Assembly (NCBI RefSeq): GCF_029537735.1
Contig: NZ_JARPUQ010000001.1
Location: 712,696-776,695 of the forward strand
Direction of reading: 5' to 3'
Origin: Robiginitalea aestuariiviva
GTDB lineage: Bacteria; Bacteroidota; Bacteroidia; Flavobacteriales; Flavobacteriaceae
Length of the DNA stretch: 64,000 bases
Part shown: positions 7,874 to 16,357 of the stretch, piece after piece
How the letters are laid out: each line of letters begins with the position of its first letter
Position numbering within the stretch: position 1 is the stretch's first letter
Position numbers and translations under genes: made by a program
Notes under the pieces: generated by a model
Databases searched by the model: none
What the model saw: only the letters and a program-made list of their open reading frames with translations
Told to the model about the DNA's origin: nothing

Positions 7874-10699
7874 ATGAAACAACTCATACTCGTTCTCGCA
7901 TTATTCCTTGGCCTTGCAGCCAGTGCCCAGCAAACGGGCAGCGTGGTGGGCAAACTCATCGACCGGGAAATGAACGACGAACCCCTTCCTTTTGCCAACG
8001 TCCTGATCAAAGGCACCACCAAGGGGACTACTTCCGACTTTGACGGCTTATATGAAATAGGCGGGCTGGAGCCCGGCACCTATACCGTGGTGTTCAGCTT
8101 CCTGGGATACGAGACCGTGGAAATCCCGGATGTGGTGATTGAAGCCGGGAAAGTAACCGAACTGAACGTACCCATGGCGGCCAACGAAGGCGTGGCCCTG
8201 GACGAAGTAGTAGTAACCACCTCTGCCGCCCGGGATTCCGAGGTGGCCCTGCTGATCCAGCAGAAAAAAGCCCTGGTGATCCAGGAGGCCATCAGTGCAG
8301 AGGCCCTGGCCCTGAAGGGCATTGACGATGCCGCTGCTGCGGTATCCCAGATTGCCGGGATCTCCAAGCAACAGGGGTCTAACGACGTCTACGTACGCGG
8401 CCTGGGAGACCGCTACCAGAACACTACCATGAACGGGTTGTCCCTCCCCTCGAACGATGTCAATAAAAAGAACATCGACCTGAACCTCTTTTCTTCCGGC
8501 ATTATTGAAAATGTGGCCGTAAGCAAGGCCTATGCCGCAGCGTTCTACGCGGACTTCGCGGCCGGGAATGTAAATATCGACTCCCGGGAATACACCGGGG
8601 ACGGCTTCTGGAAGGTATCCCTGGGCAGCGGGCTGAACACCAACGCCTCCGGCCTGAATTTTATGCGTTCCGAAGGGCCCAGCAATTACGGGTTCTACAA
8701 CCGCTACGATAACGACCCCTTTGCCGTAGTCCTCTCCCACGGGGTGGACCCGCAAAATGCCTGGGACCCCATCAACCTGAACGGTTCCGCCGAACTGGGC
8801 GAATCCTGGCTGATCGGGGAAGAATCCCGCCTGAGCCTGTTTGCCTCGGCCAGCTTCGACAGCGGATACACCTATCGCGAAGGCCCGGCCCGGGACTTTA
8901 CCAACGTATTGAAGGTAGATTTCCCGGAGGTGAACGAATACGAGTATGCCACCAACACCACGGCCATGGCCAACCTCACCTTCCGCATTAACCCCTATCA
9001 CAAGCTCAGCTACAGCTCCCTGTTTATCAACAGTGCCGCAGATGCCGTGGGCTATTACGGGGTGAACGGACAGGGGACCAACCGGGATGCCATCCTGGAT
9101 ACGGACCAGGGCTTCTACGTAATGAACGTACAGTTTAACCAGGACATGATCTTCGTGAACCAGCTGAACGGCCAGCACAACTTCAACGAGGCCTGGACCT
9201 TCGACTGGGGCGTGGGCTTCAACAAGGTTCTTTCGGACGAACCGGACCGGAAGCGGATTACTCTGGAGAACTACCAGCTGGCGCTGGACAACGACCCGGC
9301 CACCAATCCGGTATTCTACACCAACATCCCCTTCGACAACCAGCGTTTCTTCCAGAGCATTGACGAAAGCGAACTAAACAGCTATATGAACCTGGGCTAC
9401 AAGGCCTCCGAAAAACTGACCCTTGGGTTTGGGTACAACGGCCGCCGCAAGGAACGCCGGTTCAACAGCATCCGCTACGGGTATGAAATCCAGGACCGGG
9501 ACGGCAGCCCCGTTACCGACGTGAACAACCTGAACAGCATCTTTGCGGTGGAGAATATCGACATCCCCGACGGCAGCGGCCTCTGGGACCTGCTGGTGCT
9601 GAACCCCATCAGCAACGAAATCGGGAACCGCAACCGCCCTGGGCTTCCCGAGAACACCTATAAAGGAAACCTGAACGTGCACGCCGGGTTTGTGACCGCC
9701 CAGTGGACCCCCAGCGAAAAGTGGCTGGTGGTACCGGGTATCCGCCTGGAATCCTATTCCCAGGAGGTGGTATACGACGTAATCAACATCCGCCCGGACG
9801 ACCCCGGACAGCGGAGCGTATACGAAAACATTTTTGCCCCCTCCCTGAACGTACGGTTTGCGCTTAATGAGGATACCAACCTGCGCTTCGCCTTCAGTAA
9901 AACGGCTTCCTTCCCTGAATTCAAGGAAGTGGCGCCCTTTGTTTACGAATCCGTAACCCAGCGCGTAGGGGGGAACCCAGACCTACTGGGCGGGCTGGAT
10001 GGCAATGCCGCTACCTATTCCGACGTCTACAACTTTGACCTGAAATACGAGTGGTTCTTTAACCGGGGGGAGCTGTTCTCCCTAACCGGCTTTGCCAAGA
10101 CCATCATGGACCCGGTAAACCGGGTGGTGGCTGCAGATGCTACAGGAACCCAGCGCTATTTCCGCACCGGCGAAAAGGCCGAAGTGTATGGGGTAGAGCT
10201 GGAATTCCGCAAGAACCTGCTTACCGATGCGGACGATGCCCCCCTGCTCTCCATGGGCCTGAATGCCGCGTACACCCACACCCGGCAGGACCTTCGGGAC
10301 ATTCCCGCCGGGCAGGCCAATACCTTTGGCACCTCCTTTGACCGGGAATCCGATAAGCTGGAAGGCGCCTCCCCCTTTATCATCAACACCGACCTGAGCT
10401 ACAGCCCGGTGTTCGGGGAATATAAGCCCAAAGCCACCCTGGCGTTCTCTTATTTTTCCGACCGCATCTTTTCCCTGGGGGCGGGAAGCCTGGGCAACAT
10501 TGTAGAGCGGGCCGTGCCCACGCTGGATTTTGTATGGCAGAATGCCATAGGGGAACACCTGCAACTGAATTTCAATGCCAAAAACCTCCTGAATCCGGAT
10601 GTATCCTTTGTTCGCGAAGGGACCGGAATCGGGGATGTAACCATACGCGAATATACTCTGGGGCTGAACCTGGGGATGTCCGTAACCTACAAATTTTAA
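7874..10699 (+). CDS. TonB-dependent receptor with CarboxypepD_reg-like domain
   Basis: A 941-aa outer-membrane receptor. It has a signal peptide (residues 1-20, ending ASAQ), a beta-sandwich CarboxypepD_reg-like domain (about 23-110, with KGTTKGTTSDFDGLYEIGGL), a plug domain (about 125-260, with DVYVRGLGDRYQNTTMNG) and a 22-strand-type barrel ending in SVTYKF. Receptors of this class take up large or scarce ligands with energy from TonB/ExbBD. The next gene, 19 bases on, is a surface-type lipoprotein and probably its partner. Tandem TTAAC repeats lie upstream, and phosphate porin and PiT genes follow within 4 kb, so a phosphorus-containing ligand or phosphate-starvation control is plausible. 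The substrate is not shown by sequence. Confidence 0.95.
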   Translation: MKQLILVLALFLGLAASAQQTGSVVGKLIDREMNDEPLPFANVLIKGTTKGTTSDFDGLYEIGGLEPGTYTVVFSFLGYETVEIPDVVIEAGKVTELNVPMAANEGVALDEVVVTTSAARDSEVALLIQQKKALVIQEAISAEALALKGIDDAAAAVSQIAGISKQQGSNDVYVRGLGDRYQNTTMNGLSLPSNDVNKKNIDLNLFSSGIIENVAVSKAYAAAFYADFAAGNVNIDSREYTGDGFWKVSLGSGLNTNASGLNFMRSEGPSNYGFYNRYDNDPFAVVLSHGVDPQNAWDPINLNGSAELGESWLIGEESRLSLFASASFDSGYTYREGPARDFTNVLKVDFPEVNEYEYATNTTAMANLTFRINPYHKLSYSSLFINSAADAVGYYGVNGQGTNRDAILDTDQGFYVMNVQFNQDMIFVNQLNGQHNFNEAWTFDWGVGFNKVLSDEPDRKRITLENYQLALDNDPATNPVFYTNIPFDNQRFFQSIDESELNSYMNLGYKASEKLTLGFGYNGRRKERRFNSIRYGYEIQDRDGSPVTDVNNLNSIFAVENIDIPDGSGLWDLLVLNPISNEIGNRNRPGLPENTYKGNLNVHAGFVTAQWTPSEKWLVVPGIRLESYSQEVVYDVINIRPDDPGQRSVYENIFAPSLNVRFALNEDTNLRFAFSKTASFPEFKEVAPFVYESVTQRVGGNPDLLGGLDGNAATYSDVYNFDLKYEWFFNRGELFSLTGFAKTIMDPVNRVVAADATGTQRYFRTGEKAEVYGVELEFRKNLLTDADDAPLLSMGLNAAYTHTRQDLRDIPAGQANTFGTSFDRESDKLEGASPFIINTDLSYSPVFGEYKPKATLAFSYFSDRIFSLGAGSLGNIVERAVPTLDFVWQNAIGEHLQLNFNAKNLLNPDVSFVREGTGIGDVTIREYTLGLNLGMSVTYKF

Positions 10700-10718
10700 A
10701 CCCTTTAAACCGCATCTT

Positions 10719-11906
10719 ATGAAAAAGTCCATCCTAATGCTCGGAATCGCAACCACCCTGTTGGTTGCCTGCGAGGCCGACGATACGGCAGAAATTATCA
10801 TTAACGACAACAGCGTTACCAACAACAATTCCGGGGGTGACGGCTCCGGGAATGACGTGGTTAACCTCAGTGGGGTGTATACCCAGAACCTGGTACTGGA
10901 CGCCAACACCGAATACGTGGTAACCGGGCCCGTTCTGATGGCCAGCGGCACCACCCTGACCATCCCGGCCGGGATGACCATCAAGGCGCAACCCGTAGGC
11001 GTGAACGCCTATATCGCCATCCAGCAGGGGGCCCAAATCAATGCCGTGGGTACGGCTTCCCAACCCATTGTCCTGACCTCCAATGCCGGCACTCCCGGCT
11101 CCGGGGACTGGGGCGGACTGGTGATGTGCGGGCGCGCACCCATCAACTCTACAGCAGACGGCTCCGAAGACACCGCTACCTCCGAAGTAGGCGGCCTGTC
11201 TTACGGCGGTAACAGCGACACCGATAATTCCGGGTTCCTGCAATACGTGCGGATTGAATACGCTGGCGGGGCCATTGACGGGAATGCGGAGCTGAACGGC
11301 CTCTCCCTGTACGCCGTAGGTAGCGGCACCACCATAGACCACATCCAGATCTACGAAGGCTCAGACGATGGAGTGGAATTCTTCGGGGGTACCGTTAACG
11401 TTAGCCAGATTGCCGTAGTGAACTGCGAGGACGATTCCATTGACTGGACCGAAGGCTTCAAAGGCAGCCTCACCGATGTATACGTACAACACGGTGCCAG
11501 CCATGACAAAGCTTTTGAGTGCGATGGCTACAACACCGACTTCAGCAACGAAGGCGGGTACTTCTCTGCCCCGAATGTGACCAATGTAACGGTGGTAGGC
11601 GCTAACGACGCCAGCGAGGCCATCCGCCTGCGGGCCGGCACCCAGGGAATCTTCACCAACATTGTGCTGAACGACTTTGACGAAGGTTTTGACCTGGACG
11701 GCGACACCGGTAGCAACCCCACCGGGCAAGGCGTACTGGACGACCTGCTGCAGGTCATTAACGTGACCTTCAACAACGTAACCACCAAGCTGAAAAACGA
11801 CACCGGCTATACCTTTACCGAAGCGGATTTTATTTCCGGCGACGGCAACGGTACCGGCACGGATGTGTCTGCCTGGGGTTCCGGCTGGACCGTGGGAATC
11901 AACTAA
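10719..11906 (+). CDS. Beta-helix-like lipoprotein, probable partner of the TonB receptor
   Basis: A 395-aa lipoprotein. The lipobox LLVAC puts the lipidated cysteine at residue 18, followed by an Asp/Asn/Gly-rich linker. The body repeats short strands and G/N turns (LVLDANTEYVVTGPVLMASG, LTIPAGMTIKAQ, GDWGGLVMCGRAP), consistent with a right-handed parallel beta-helix. No catalytic motif was recognised. The 19-base gap to the receptor gene suggests one operon, with this protein acting as a surface ligand-binding partner. It ends at a strong terminator. Such proteins are often annotated only as hypothetical; the functional link is inferred. Confidence 0.85.
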   Translation: MKKSILMLGIATTLLVACEADDTAEIIINDNSVTNNNSGGDGSGNDVVNLSGVYTQNLVLDANTEYVVTGPVLMASGTTLTIPAGMTIKAQPVGVNAYIAIQQGAQINAVGTASQPIVLTSNAGTPGSGDWGGLVMCGRAPINSTADGSEDTATSEVGGLSYGGNSDTDNSGFLQYVRIEYAGGAIDGNAELNGLSLYAVGSGTTIDHIQIYEGSDDGVEFFGGTVNVSQIAVVNCEDDSIDWTEGFKGSLTDVYVQHGASHDKAFECDGYNTDFSNEGGYFSAPNVTNVTVVGANDASEAIRLRAGTQGIFTNIVLNDFDEGFDLDGDTGSNPTGQGVLDDLLQVINVTFNNVTTKLKNDTGYTFTEADFISGDGNGTGTDVSAWGSGWTVGIN

Positions 11907-11928
11907 ATTTCGCGGAGGACAAAAAAGA

Positions 11929-11960
11929 AAGGGCCGTACTGTTTAGTACGGCCCTTTTTT
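11929..11960. terminator. Bidirectional terminator
   Basis: An 11-bp stem, AGGGCCGTACT pairing with AGTACGGCCCT around a GTTT loop (about 11930-11955), is flanked by an A-rich run on the left and TTTTTT on the right. It can stop the lipoprotein transcript on the plus strand and the convergent MORN-type gene on the minus strand. Confidence 0.9.
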
Positions 11961-11978
11961 ATTTTAGGATGTTGAAGC

Positions 11979-12335
11979 TTAATCCTGTAAGGCCAGCCGG
12001 CTTGTGGATTTCCACTCCTGTACGGAGGCCACTGCATTAGACTGATAATCCACTTCGCGAAGCAGATCGTCTTCCCAGAAGAACCATTTTCCCTGGCGTT
12101 TTCCTTCCACATAAGTACCCATGGCCACCTTGCGGCCATCTTCTGCATAACTCACCCAATTGCCGTGTAACTTACCATCCAGGGTAAATGTGCCTTGCTG
12201 GCTCATTTTTCCGCTTTCGTAGTAGTACGTAGCTTCGATCAGGTTTTCATCTTCCAACAAACGCACCTGGCGTTCCTGTTGGGAAAGCACGGTGGCGGGC
12301 AGGGCGAACATCAGGGCAACAATCAAAAACTTCAT
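11979..12335 (-). CDS. Secreted MORN-repeat-like protein
   Basis: A 118-aa protein with a signal peptide (FLIVALMFALPATVLSQ, about residues 3-19). It then has three to four MORN-like units of the form YYESGKMSQQGTF, LHGNWVSYAEDGRKVAMGTY and RQGKWFFWEDDLLREVDY, the pattern also seen in YwqK-type proteins. Function is unknown. It stands alone, transcribed towards the beta-helix lipoprotein gene with a shared terminator. Its 5' side abuts the Pho-like repeats of the porin region (12370-12413), so it could be controlled from the same site. Confidence 0.8.
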   Translation of the reverse strand: MKFLIVALMFALPATVLSQQERQVRLLEDENLIEATYYYESGKMSQQGTFTLDGKLHGNWVSYAEDGRKVAMGTYVEGKRQGKWFFWEDDLLREVDYQSNAVASVQEWKSTSRLALQD

Positions 12336-12369
12336 CTCTTTCGCGTTTAAAACCTAAAGATAGGGGGTT

Positions 12370-12420
12370 TTAACCATTTTTCAACTTTTACGTAACATTA
12401 AATTTACATTAAAAACGCAA
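12370..12420 (+). promoter_or_regulatory. Four tandem 11-bp repeats, candidate Pho-type box
   Basis: Repeats start at exactly 11-bp steps: TTAACCATTTT (12370), TCAACTTTTAC (12381), GTAACATTAAA (12392) and TTTACATTAAA (12403). They are followed by AAAAACGCAA (12411-12420), also found after the repeats upstream of the TonB receptor. An 11-bp direct-repeat array is the arrangement expected for an OmpR/PhoB-family response regulator. It sits about 290 bases upstream of the porin start. Confidence 0.62.
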
Positions 12421-12499
12421 CTATTTGATTATTAGTATTTGTCCTACCGGGTTTCACCTCAAAAGTTTATGTTTACTTAAACTTGGCGTTACGCACGGA

Positions 12500-12625
12500 T
12501 TAACTTCGAATTTGTTATTTGTAGCGTGTTTAAACACAACCCGAGGATTCATCACAAGTTTAGTTTTGTCACTGTTTTTTGTATGAATACTCCTAACTGC
12601 CTCTGGCCAAGGCAGTTTTTTTTTG
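12500..12625 (+). ncRNA. Candidate small RNA or attenuated leader upstream of the porin
   Basis: The 371-base gap before the porin has no convincing reading frame but contains an intrinsic terminator at 12595-12624. A transcript started downstream of the Pho-like repeats (5' end unknown; a -7-like TAACTTCG lies at 12501-12508) would end there after roughly 110 bases. It would carry AGTTTAGTTTTGTCAC (12557-12572), perfectly complementary to the porin mRNA just upstream of its start codon. Whether it is a free RNA or a prematurely terminated leader cannot be decided from sequence. Confidence 0.45.
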
Positions 12626-12695
12626 GGCATTCATGATGTTTTGGTAACTTTTTGTTAATATAGAAGTTGCTTTTTTGCGGTGACAAAACTAAACT
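12557..12695 (+). promoter_or_regulatory. 16-bp perfect inverted repeat ending 11 bp before the porin ATG
   Basis: AGTTTAGTTTTGTCAC (12557-12572) is the exact reverse complement of GTGACAAAACTAAACT (12680-12695). The right arm lies 12-27 bases upstream of the porin start codon at 12707. In one long transcript the arms would form a stem around the terminator hairpin and mask the ribosome-landing region. In two transcripts they would form an RNA-RNA duplex with the same effect. Confidence 0.7.
12595..12624 (+). terminator. Intrinsic terminator inside the porin leader
   Basis: A 7-bp stem, AACTGCC (12595-12601) with GGCAGTT (12611-12617), loop of 9, running into a T tract at 12616-12624. No gene lies between the upstream MORN-type gene, which points away, and this hairpin, so it must end a short non-coding transcript or act as an attenuator. 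Confidence 0.8.
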
Positions 12696-12706
12696 GATCT
12701 TCTATC

Positions 12707-13909
12707 ATGAATCGCCCTCTTGGGGTGGCGTTGTTTTTTTTACTTCTGGCCTCCCCCACCATCGCACAAGAATCGAATGCGCCTGCCTTCGGAAAAGGTT
12801 TGTTTAACCTGGTAGGTAAAGACAGCAGCTGGACCATGAAAATTGGTGCCCGCATGCAATTCCTGACCCTTAACGAGTGGACCGAAAACAACGGCAGCGG
12901 ATTTGCCGACCCGTCCAGCAACTTCCTGATCCGCCGTTCCCGCCTGAAGTTTGACGGGTATGCCCTGGACCCTAAGTTTGAGTACAAAATCGAATTGGGT
13001 TTATCCAACCGGGATATGTCCGGCGCCTCTCCCTTTACCCGAAACAGCCCGCGATTTATTATGGACGCGGTAGTTAAATGGAATTTCCATGGCAATTTTG
13101 TGCTCTGGGCAGGCCAGACCAAACTACCTGGGAACATCGAGCGGGTAATTTCCTCCGGAAACCTGCAGCTGGTAGACCGCTCCCTGCTGAACAGCCGGTT
13201 TAATATAGACCGGGATATCGGATTCCAGCTTCGCCACCACCACTACCTGTCCGGAAAATTCTTAGTCCGGGAAATCGTAGCCTTCTCTCAAGGGGAGGGG
13301 CGGAATGTAACGGAAGGAAACCTGGGAGGCCATCAATATACGGCTCGCCTGGAAGTATTGCCTATGGGTGCTTTCACCAAGAAAGGAGAATATTCCGGAG
13401 CCGACCTGGACCGGGAAACCGAACCCAAGCTGTTCCTTGCAGCCACCTACGACTATAACGACGACGCCGTGCGGACCCGGAGCAACCTGGGCAGCTATAT
13501 GTTTACCACCGACGGACTTTACGAAACGCCTATCCAAACGGTTTTTGTGGACGCCATGTTCAAATACCGGGGCTTTTCGGTTATGGGGGAATACGCATCC
13601 CGATCTGCAGACGACCCCCTTGCCCGCAATTCCGATGGCACCCTCACCGGGGACATTGTGGAAGTGGGAAAGGCCATAAACCTGCAAAGCGGTTATCTTT
13701 TTAAATCAAATTGGGAAGTAGCGGGTCGCTATACGCACCTGAACCTGGACGCTGTAACCGGCAGGGGGAACCAAACGCAATACACCTTAGGGCTTTCCAG
13801 ATATATTGTTGGGCACAAGCTGAAAGTACAGACGGATTTTAGCTACCTTGACTTCGCCGGAAATGCGAATGAACTTATGTGGAGACTGCAGATGGATCTC
13901 CATTTTTAA
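12707..13909 (+). CDS. Phosphate-selective porin (OprP/OprO family)
   Basis: A 400-aa outer-membrane porin with a signal peptide (LFFLLLASPTIAQ, about residues 8-20), the opening barrel strand IGARMQFLTLNEW, the family-typical SNFLIRRSRLKFDGYALDPKF segment (about residues 66-86) and a terminal strand ending in LHF. It should let phosphate or polyphosphate through the outer membrane. The PiT transporter gene follows 78 bases later, so the pair forms an outer plus inner membrane phosphate route. Upstream lie Pho-like repeats, a leader terminator and an inverted repeat next to the start. Anion selectivity is inferred from family, since the lysine ladder cannot be verified by eye. Confidence 0.9.
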   Translation: MNRPLGVALFFLLLASPTIAQESNAPAFGKGLFNLVGKDSSWTMKIGARMQFLTLNEWTENNGSGFADPSSNFLIRRSRLKFDGYALDPKFEYKIELGLSNRDMSGASPFTRNSPRFIMDAVVKWNFHGNFVLWAGQTKLPGNIERVISSGNLQLVDRSLLNSRFNIDRDIGFQLRHHHYLSGKFLVREIVAFSQGEGRNVTEGNLGGHQYTARLEVLPMGAFTKKGEYSGADLDRETEPKLFLAATYDYNDDAVRTRSNLGSYMFTTDGLYETPIQTVFVDAMFKYRGFSVMGEYASRSADDPLARNSDGTLTGDIVEVGKAINLQSGYLFKSNWEVAGRYTHLNLDAVTGRGNQTQYTLGLSRYIVGHKLKVQTDFSYLDFAGNANELMWRLQMDLHF

Positions 13910-13921
13910 TGGTCTAAAAAA

Positions 13922-13958
13922 TAACTATTTGGTAACACCTTCCAGCGGGAATGGAAGG
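13922..13958 (+). promoter_or_regulatory. TAAC pair and stem-loop between porin and PiT genes
   Basis: TAAC occurs at 13922 and 13933, again 11 bp apart. It is followed by a 7-bp stem CCTTCCA (13938-13944) / TGGAAGG (13952-13958) without a T run. The pair could be a weak Pho-type half array. The stem may protect the 3' end of the porin message while allowing read-through into the PiT gene. Confidence 0.35.
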
Positions 13959-13987
13959 ATATTTGAAGCACAATTTAAGCCAGCAAT

Positions 13988-16279
13988 ATGGACAACATTT
14001 ATCTCTTGATGATCATTGCCCTTGCAGCCCTCGCCATTGCGGATTTGGTGGTTGGGGTCAGCAATGATGCCGTAAACTTTCTGAATTCGGCCATCGGATC
14101 CAAAGCCATTTCCTTCCGCACCATCATGATTGTGGCGAGCCTTGGTATTGCCATGGGAGCTATTTTTTCCAGCGGGATGATGGAGGTTGCCCGGAAAGGG
14201 ATTTTTAACCCCGGGGAATTCTATTTTAATGAAATCATGTTCATTTTTATGGCCGTGATGATCACGGACATCCTCCTTCTGGATTTCTTCAACACCCTGG
14301 GGATGCCGACTTCCACCACGGTTTCCATTGTGTTTGAACTGCTAGGGGCGGCAGTGGCCATGTCCATGATCAAAATTGCCGCGGATGGCGGTTCTTTTGG
14401 CGACGTGCTGAACTACATCAACACCACCAAAGCCACCGAAATTATTCTGGGTATCCTGTTATCCGTGGTGGTGTCATTCTCCATAGGGGCAATCGTCCAA
14501 TGGATTTCCCGTTTGCTGCTCTCCTATAATTTTGAGAAGAAGGCACAGTGGGTGGCTGCACTGTTTGGCGGGGTTGCCCTTAGTGCGATTACCTACTTCA
14601 TTTTCATGAAAGGGATCAAGGGGACTCCCTATGCCGGGCAGACCTTCGATATCATTGGCGGGATGACCATTTCGAAATTCCTGGAGGACCAGGTGTTTCT
14701 CATTATCCTGGTGAGCGTGGTCTTCTGGTCTGCGCTTTCCTACCTGCTTACCGCACTGGCCAAGGTAAATATCTATAAGCTGATCATTGCCGTGGGCACC
14801 TTTGCCCTGGCCCTGGCCTTTGCAGGAAACGACCTGGTCAACTTTATCGGGGTGCCGATTGCTGCTTACCAGTCATACGAAGCCTGGGTGGCTTCCGGTG
14901 TGGACGCCTCTGCTTTTAGCATGAATGTGCTTGCCACCAAAGTTCCCACCCCTACTGTTTTCCTTTTCATTTCCGGTTTGGTGATGGTCGTTACCTTATG
15001 GCTTTCAAAGAAGGCGCGTTATGTGGCTGACACCGAAATCAACCTGGCGCGCGAGGGCGAAGCCCGGGAACGGTTCGAACCCAACTACGTTTCCCGCATA
15101 CTGGTGCGTTTCTCCATGATGGCGAATACCTACACGCGCACGGTGATTCCCGCCAGTGTACAGGCCAAAATCGAAAAGCGCTTTGAAAAACCCGTAATCA
15201 AACTCCACAAAGGAAAGGTACATGAACTGCCGGCCTTTGATATGGTTCGGGCCGCGGTAAACCTTATGGTTGCCGGGATCCTGATCTCCATTGCCACCTC
15301 CTACAAACTCCCGCTTTCCACTACCTACGTAACCTTTATGGTGGCCATGGGTACCTCCCTGGCCGATAAGGCCTGGGGCAGTGAAAGTGCGGTCTATCGT
15401 GTGGCAGGGGTTCTCAATGTGATTGGCGGTTGGTTTATGACGGCGCTTATCGCTTTTGTAGCTGCCGGGCTTATCCTTACCGTGATCAGCTTTGGAAAAG
15501 GTACTGCGATTGGCATTCTGTTGTTTGCCGCCATCCTGCTGCTGGCGCGGAACTATATCTCCCATCGCAAGAAAAGCATTGAAATCAAATCCGGCGAGAG
15601 CCTGCAACGGGCAGAAAGCAGCCATCTTAAGGGGGTAATCCAGGAAAGCGCGCACAACATTTCCAATGTCCTGAAACGCAGCAACAAGATTTACACCAAT
15701 TCCATCAACGGCCTGGCCAAACAGGATCTGGACCTGCTCAAGAAAAATAAGAAGCAAGGCGCCAAACTGCTGGCCGAAATTGATGAGCTGCGCAACAGTA
15801 TTTTCTACTTTATCAAGAACCTGGATGAAGCCAGTGTGGGCGCCAGTAATTTCTATATCAATATCCTGGGGTACCTTCAGGATATGGCACAATCCCTGGA
15901 GTATATCGGCAAGGTGAGCCATTCTCACGTGAATAATAACCACAAAAAGCTGAAGTACAACCAGGTGAAGGAACTGAAGGAAATTGACGAGCGGCTGGAA
16001 CAAATCCTCTTGCTGGCCGAAAATTCCTTCGACCATGCCAAATTTGAGCAAATTGCCTCCATCGTAGCTCAGAAGCAGGAGCTCTACGACCTGGTGACCC
16101 AGAAAATTGACAAACAGGTGGCACGCACCCGGACGGAAGAATCCAGTCCGAAAAACACCACCCTGTATTTCTCCCTCCTACTGGAAACCAAAGATTTTGT
16201 AACAGCAACCATGAACCTGCTGGAGCAATATCAGGAAGCCTATCAGGGGAATATCGGGCAGGAAGTTACCGAGAACTAA
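13988..16279 (+). CDS. PiT-family inorganic phosphate transporter with PhoU-like tail
   Basis: A 763-aa inner-membrane transporter that should import phosphate with a cation. The duplicated PiT signature is seen as GVSNDAVNFLNSAIGSKA (about residues 23-40) and GNDLVNFIGVPIAAY (about 280-294), with about twelve hydrophobic helices to residue 520. The remaining 240 residues are helical and charged (SLQRAESSHLKGVIQESAHN, NKQELYDLVTQK-like segments) and resemble a fused PhoU domain, as seen in other Bacteroidota PiT proteins, making it longer than the 400-500 aa of simple PiT. It lies downstream of the phosphate porin and shares a bidirectional terminator with the convergent Na/Pi transporter. 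Confidence 0.93.
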   Translation: MDNIYLLMIIALAALAIADLVVGVSNDAVNFLNSAIGSKAISFRTIMIVASLGIAMGAIFSSGMMEVARKGIFNPGEFYFNEIMFIFMAVMITDILLLDFFNTLGMPTSTTVSIVFELLGAAVAMSMIKIAADGGSFGDVLNYINTTKATEIILGILLSVVVSFSIGAIVQWISRLLLSYNFEKKAQWVAALFGGVALSAITYFIFMKGIKGTPYAGQTFDIIGGMTISKFLEDQVFLIILVSVVFWSALSYLLTALAKVNIYKLIIAVGTFALALAFAGNDLVNFIGVPIAAYQSYEAWVASGVDASAFSMNVLATKVPTPTVFLFISGLVMVVTLWLSKKARYVADTEINLAREGEARERFEPNYVSRILVRFSMMANTYTRTVIPASVQAKIEKRFEKPVIKLHKGKVHELPAFDMVRAAVNLMVAGILISIATSYKLPLSTTYVTFMVAMGTSLADKAWGSESAVYRVAGVLNVIGGWFMTALIAFVAAGLILTVISFGKGTAIGILLFAAILLLARNYISHRKKSIEIKSGESLQRAESSHLKGVIQESAHNISNVLKRSNKIYTNSINGLAKQDLDLLKKNKKQGAKLLAEIDELRNSIFYFIKNLDEASVGASNFYINILGYLQDMAQSLEYIGKVSHSHVNNNHKKLKYNQVKELKEIDERLEQILLLAENSFDHAKFEQIASIVAQKQELYDLVTQKIDKQVARTRTEESSPKNTTLYFSLLLETKDFVTATMNLLEQYQEAYQGNIGQEVTEN

Positions 16280-16306
16280 TTCTACGGTTACCCCCCATAA
16301 AAAAAG

Positions 16307-16337
16307 AAACCCGCAGCATCGAGCTGCGGGTTTTTTT
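16307..16337. terminator. Bidirectional terminator between the two phosphate transporters
   Basis: An 11-bp stem AAACCCGCAGC (16307-16317) / GCTGCGGGTTT (16323-16333), loop ATCGA, preceded by an A-rich stretch and followed by a run of Ts. It serves the PiT gene on the plus strand and the Na/Pi gene on the minus strand. Confidence 0.92.
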
Positions 16338-16357
16338 ATTTGCTTCCTAGTAGGTGC

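Noticed and set aside
15005..16051. Open frame of 348 codons opposite the PiT gene
   Set aside because: Antisense shadow of the PiT coding region with no recognisable domain.
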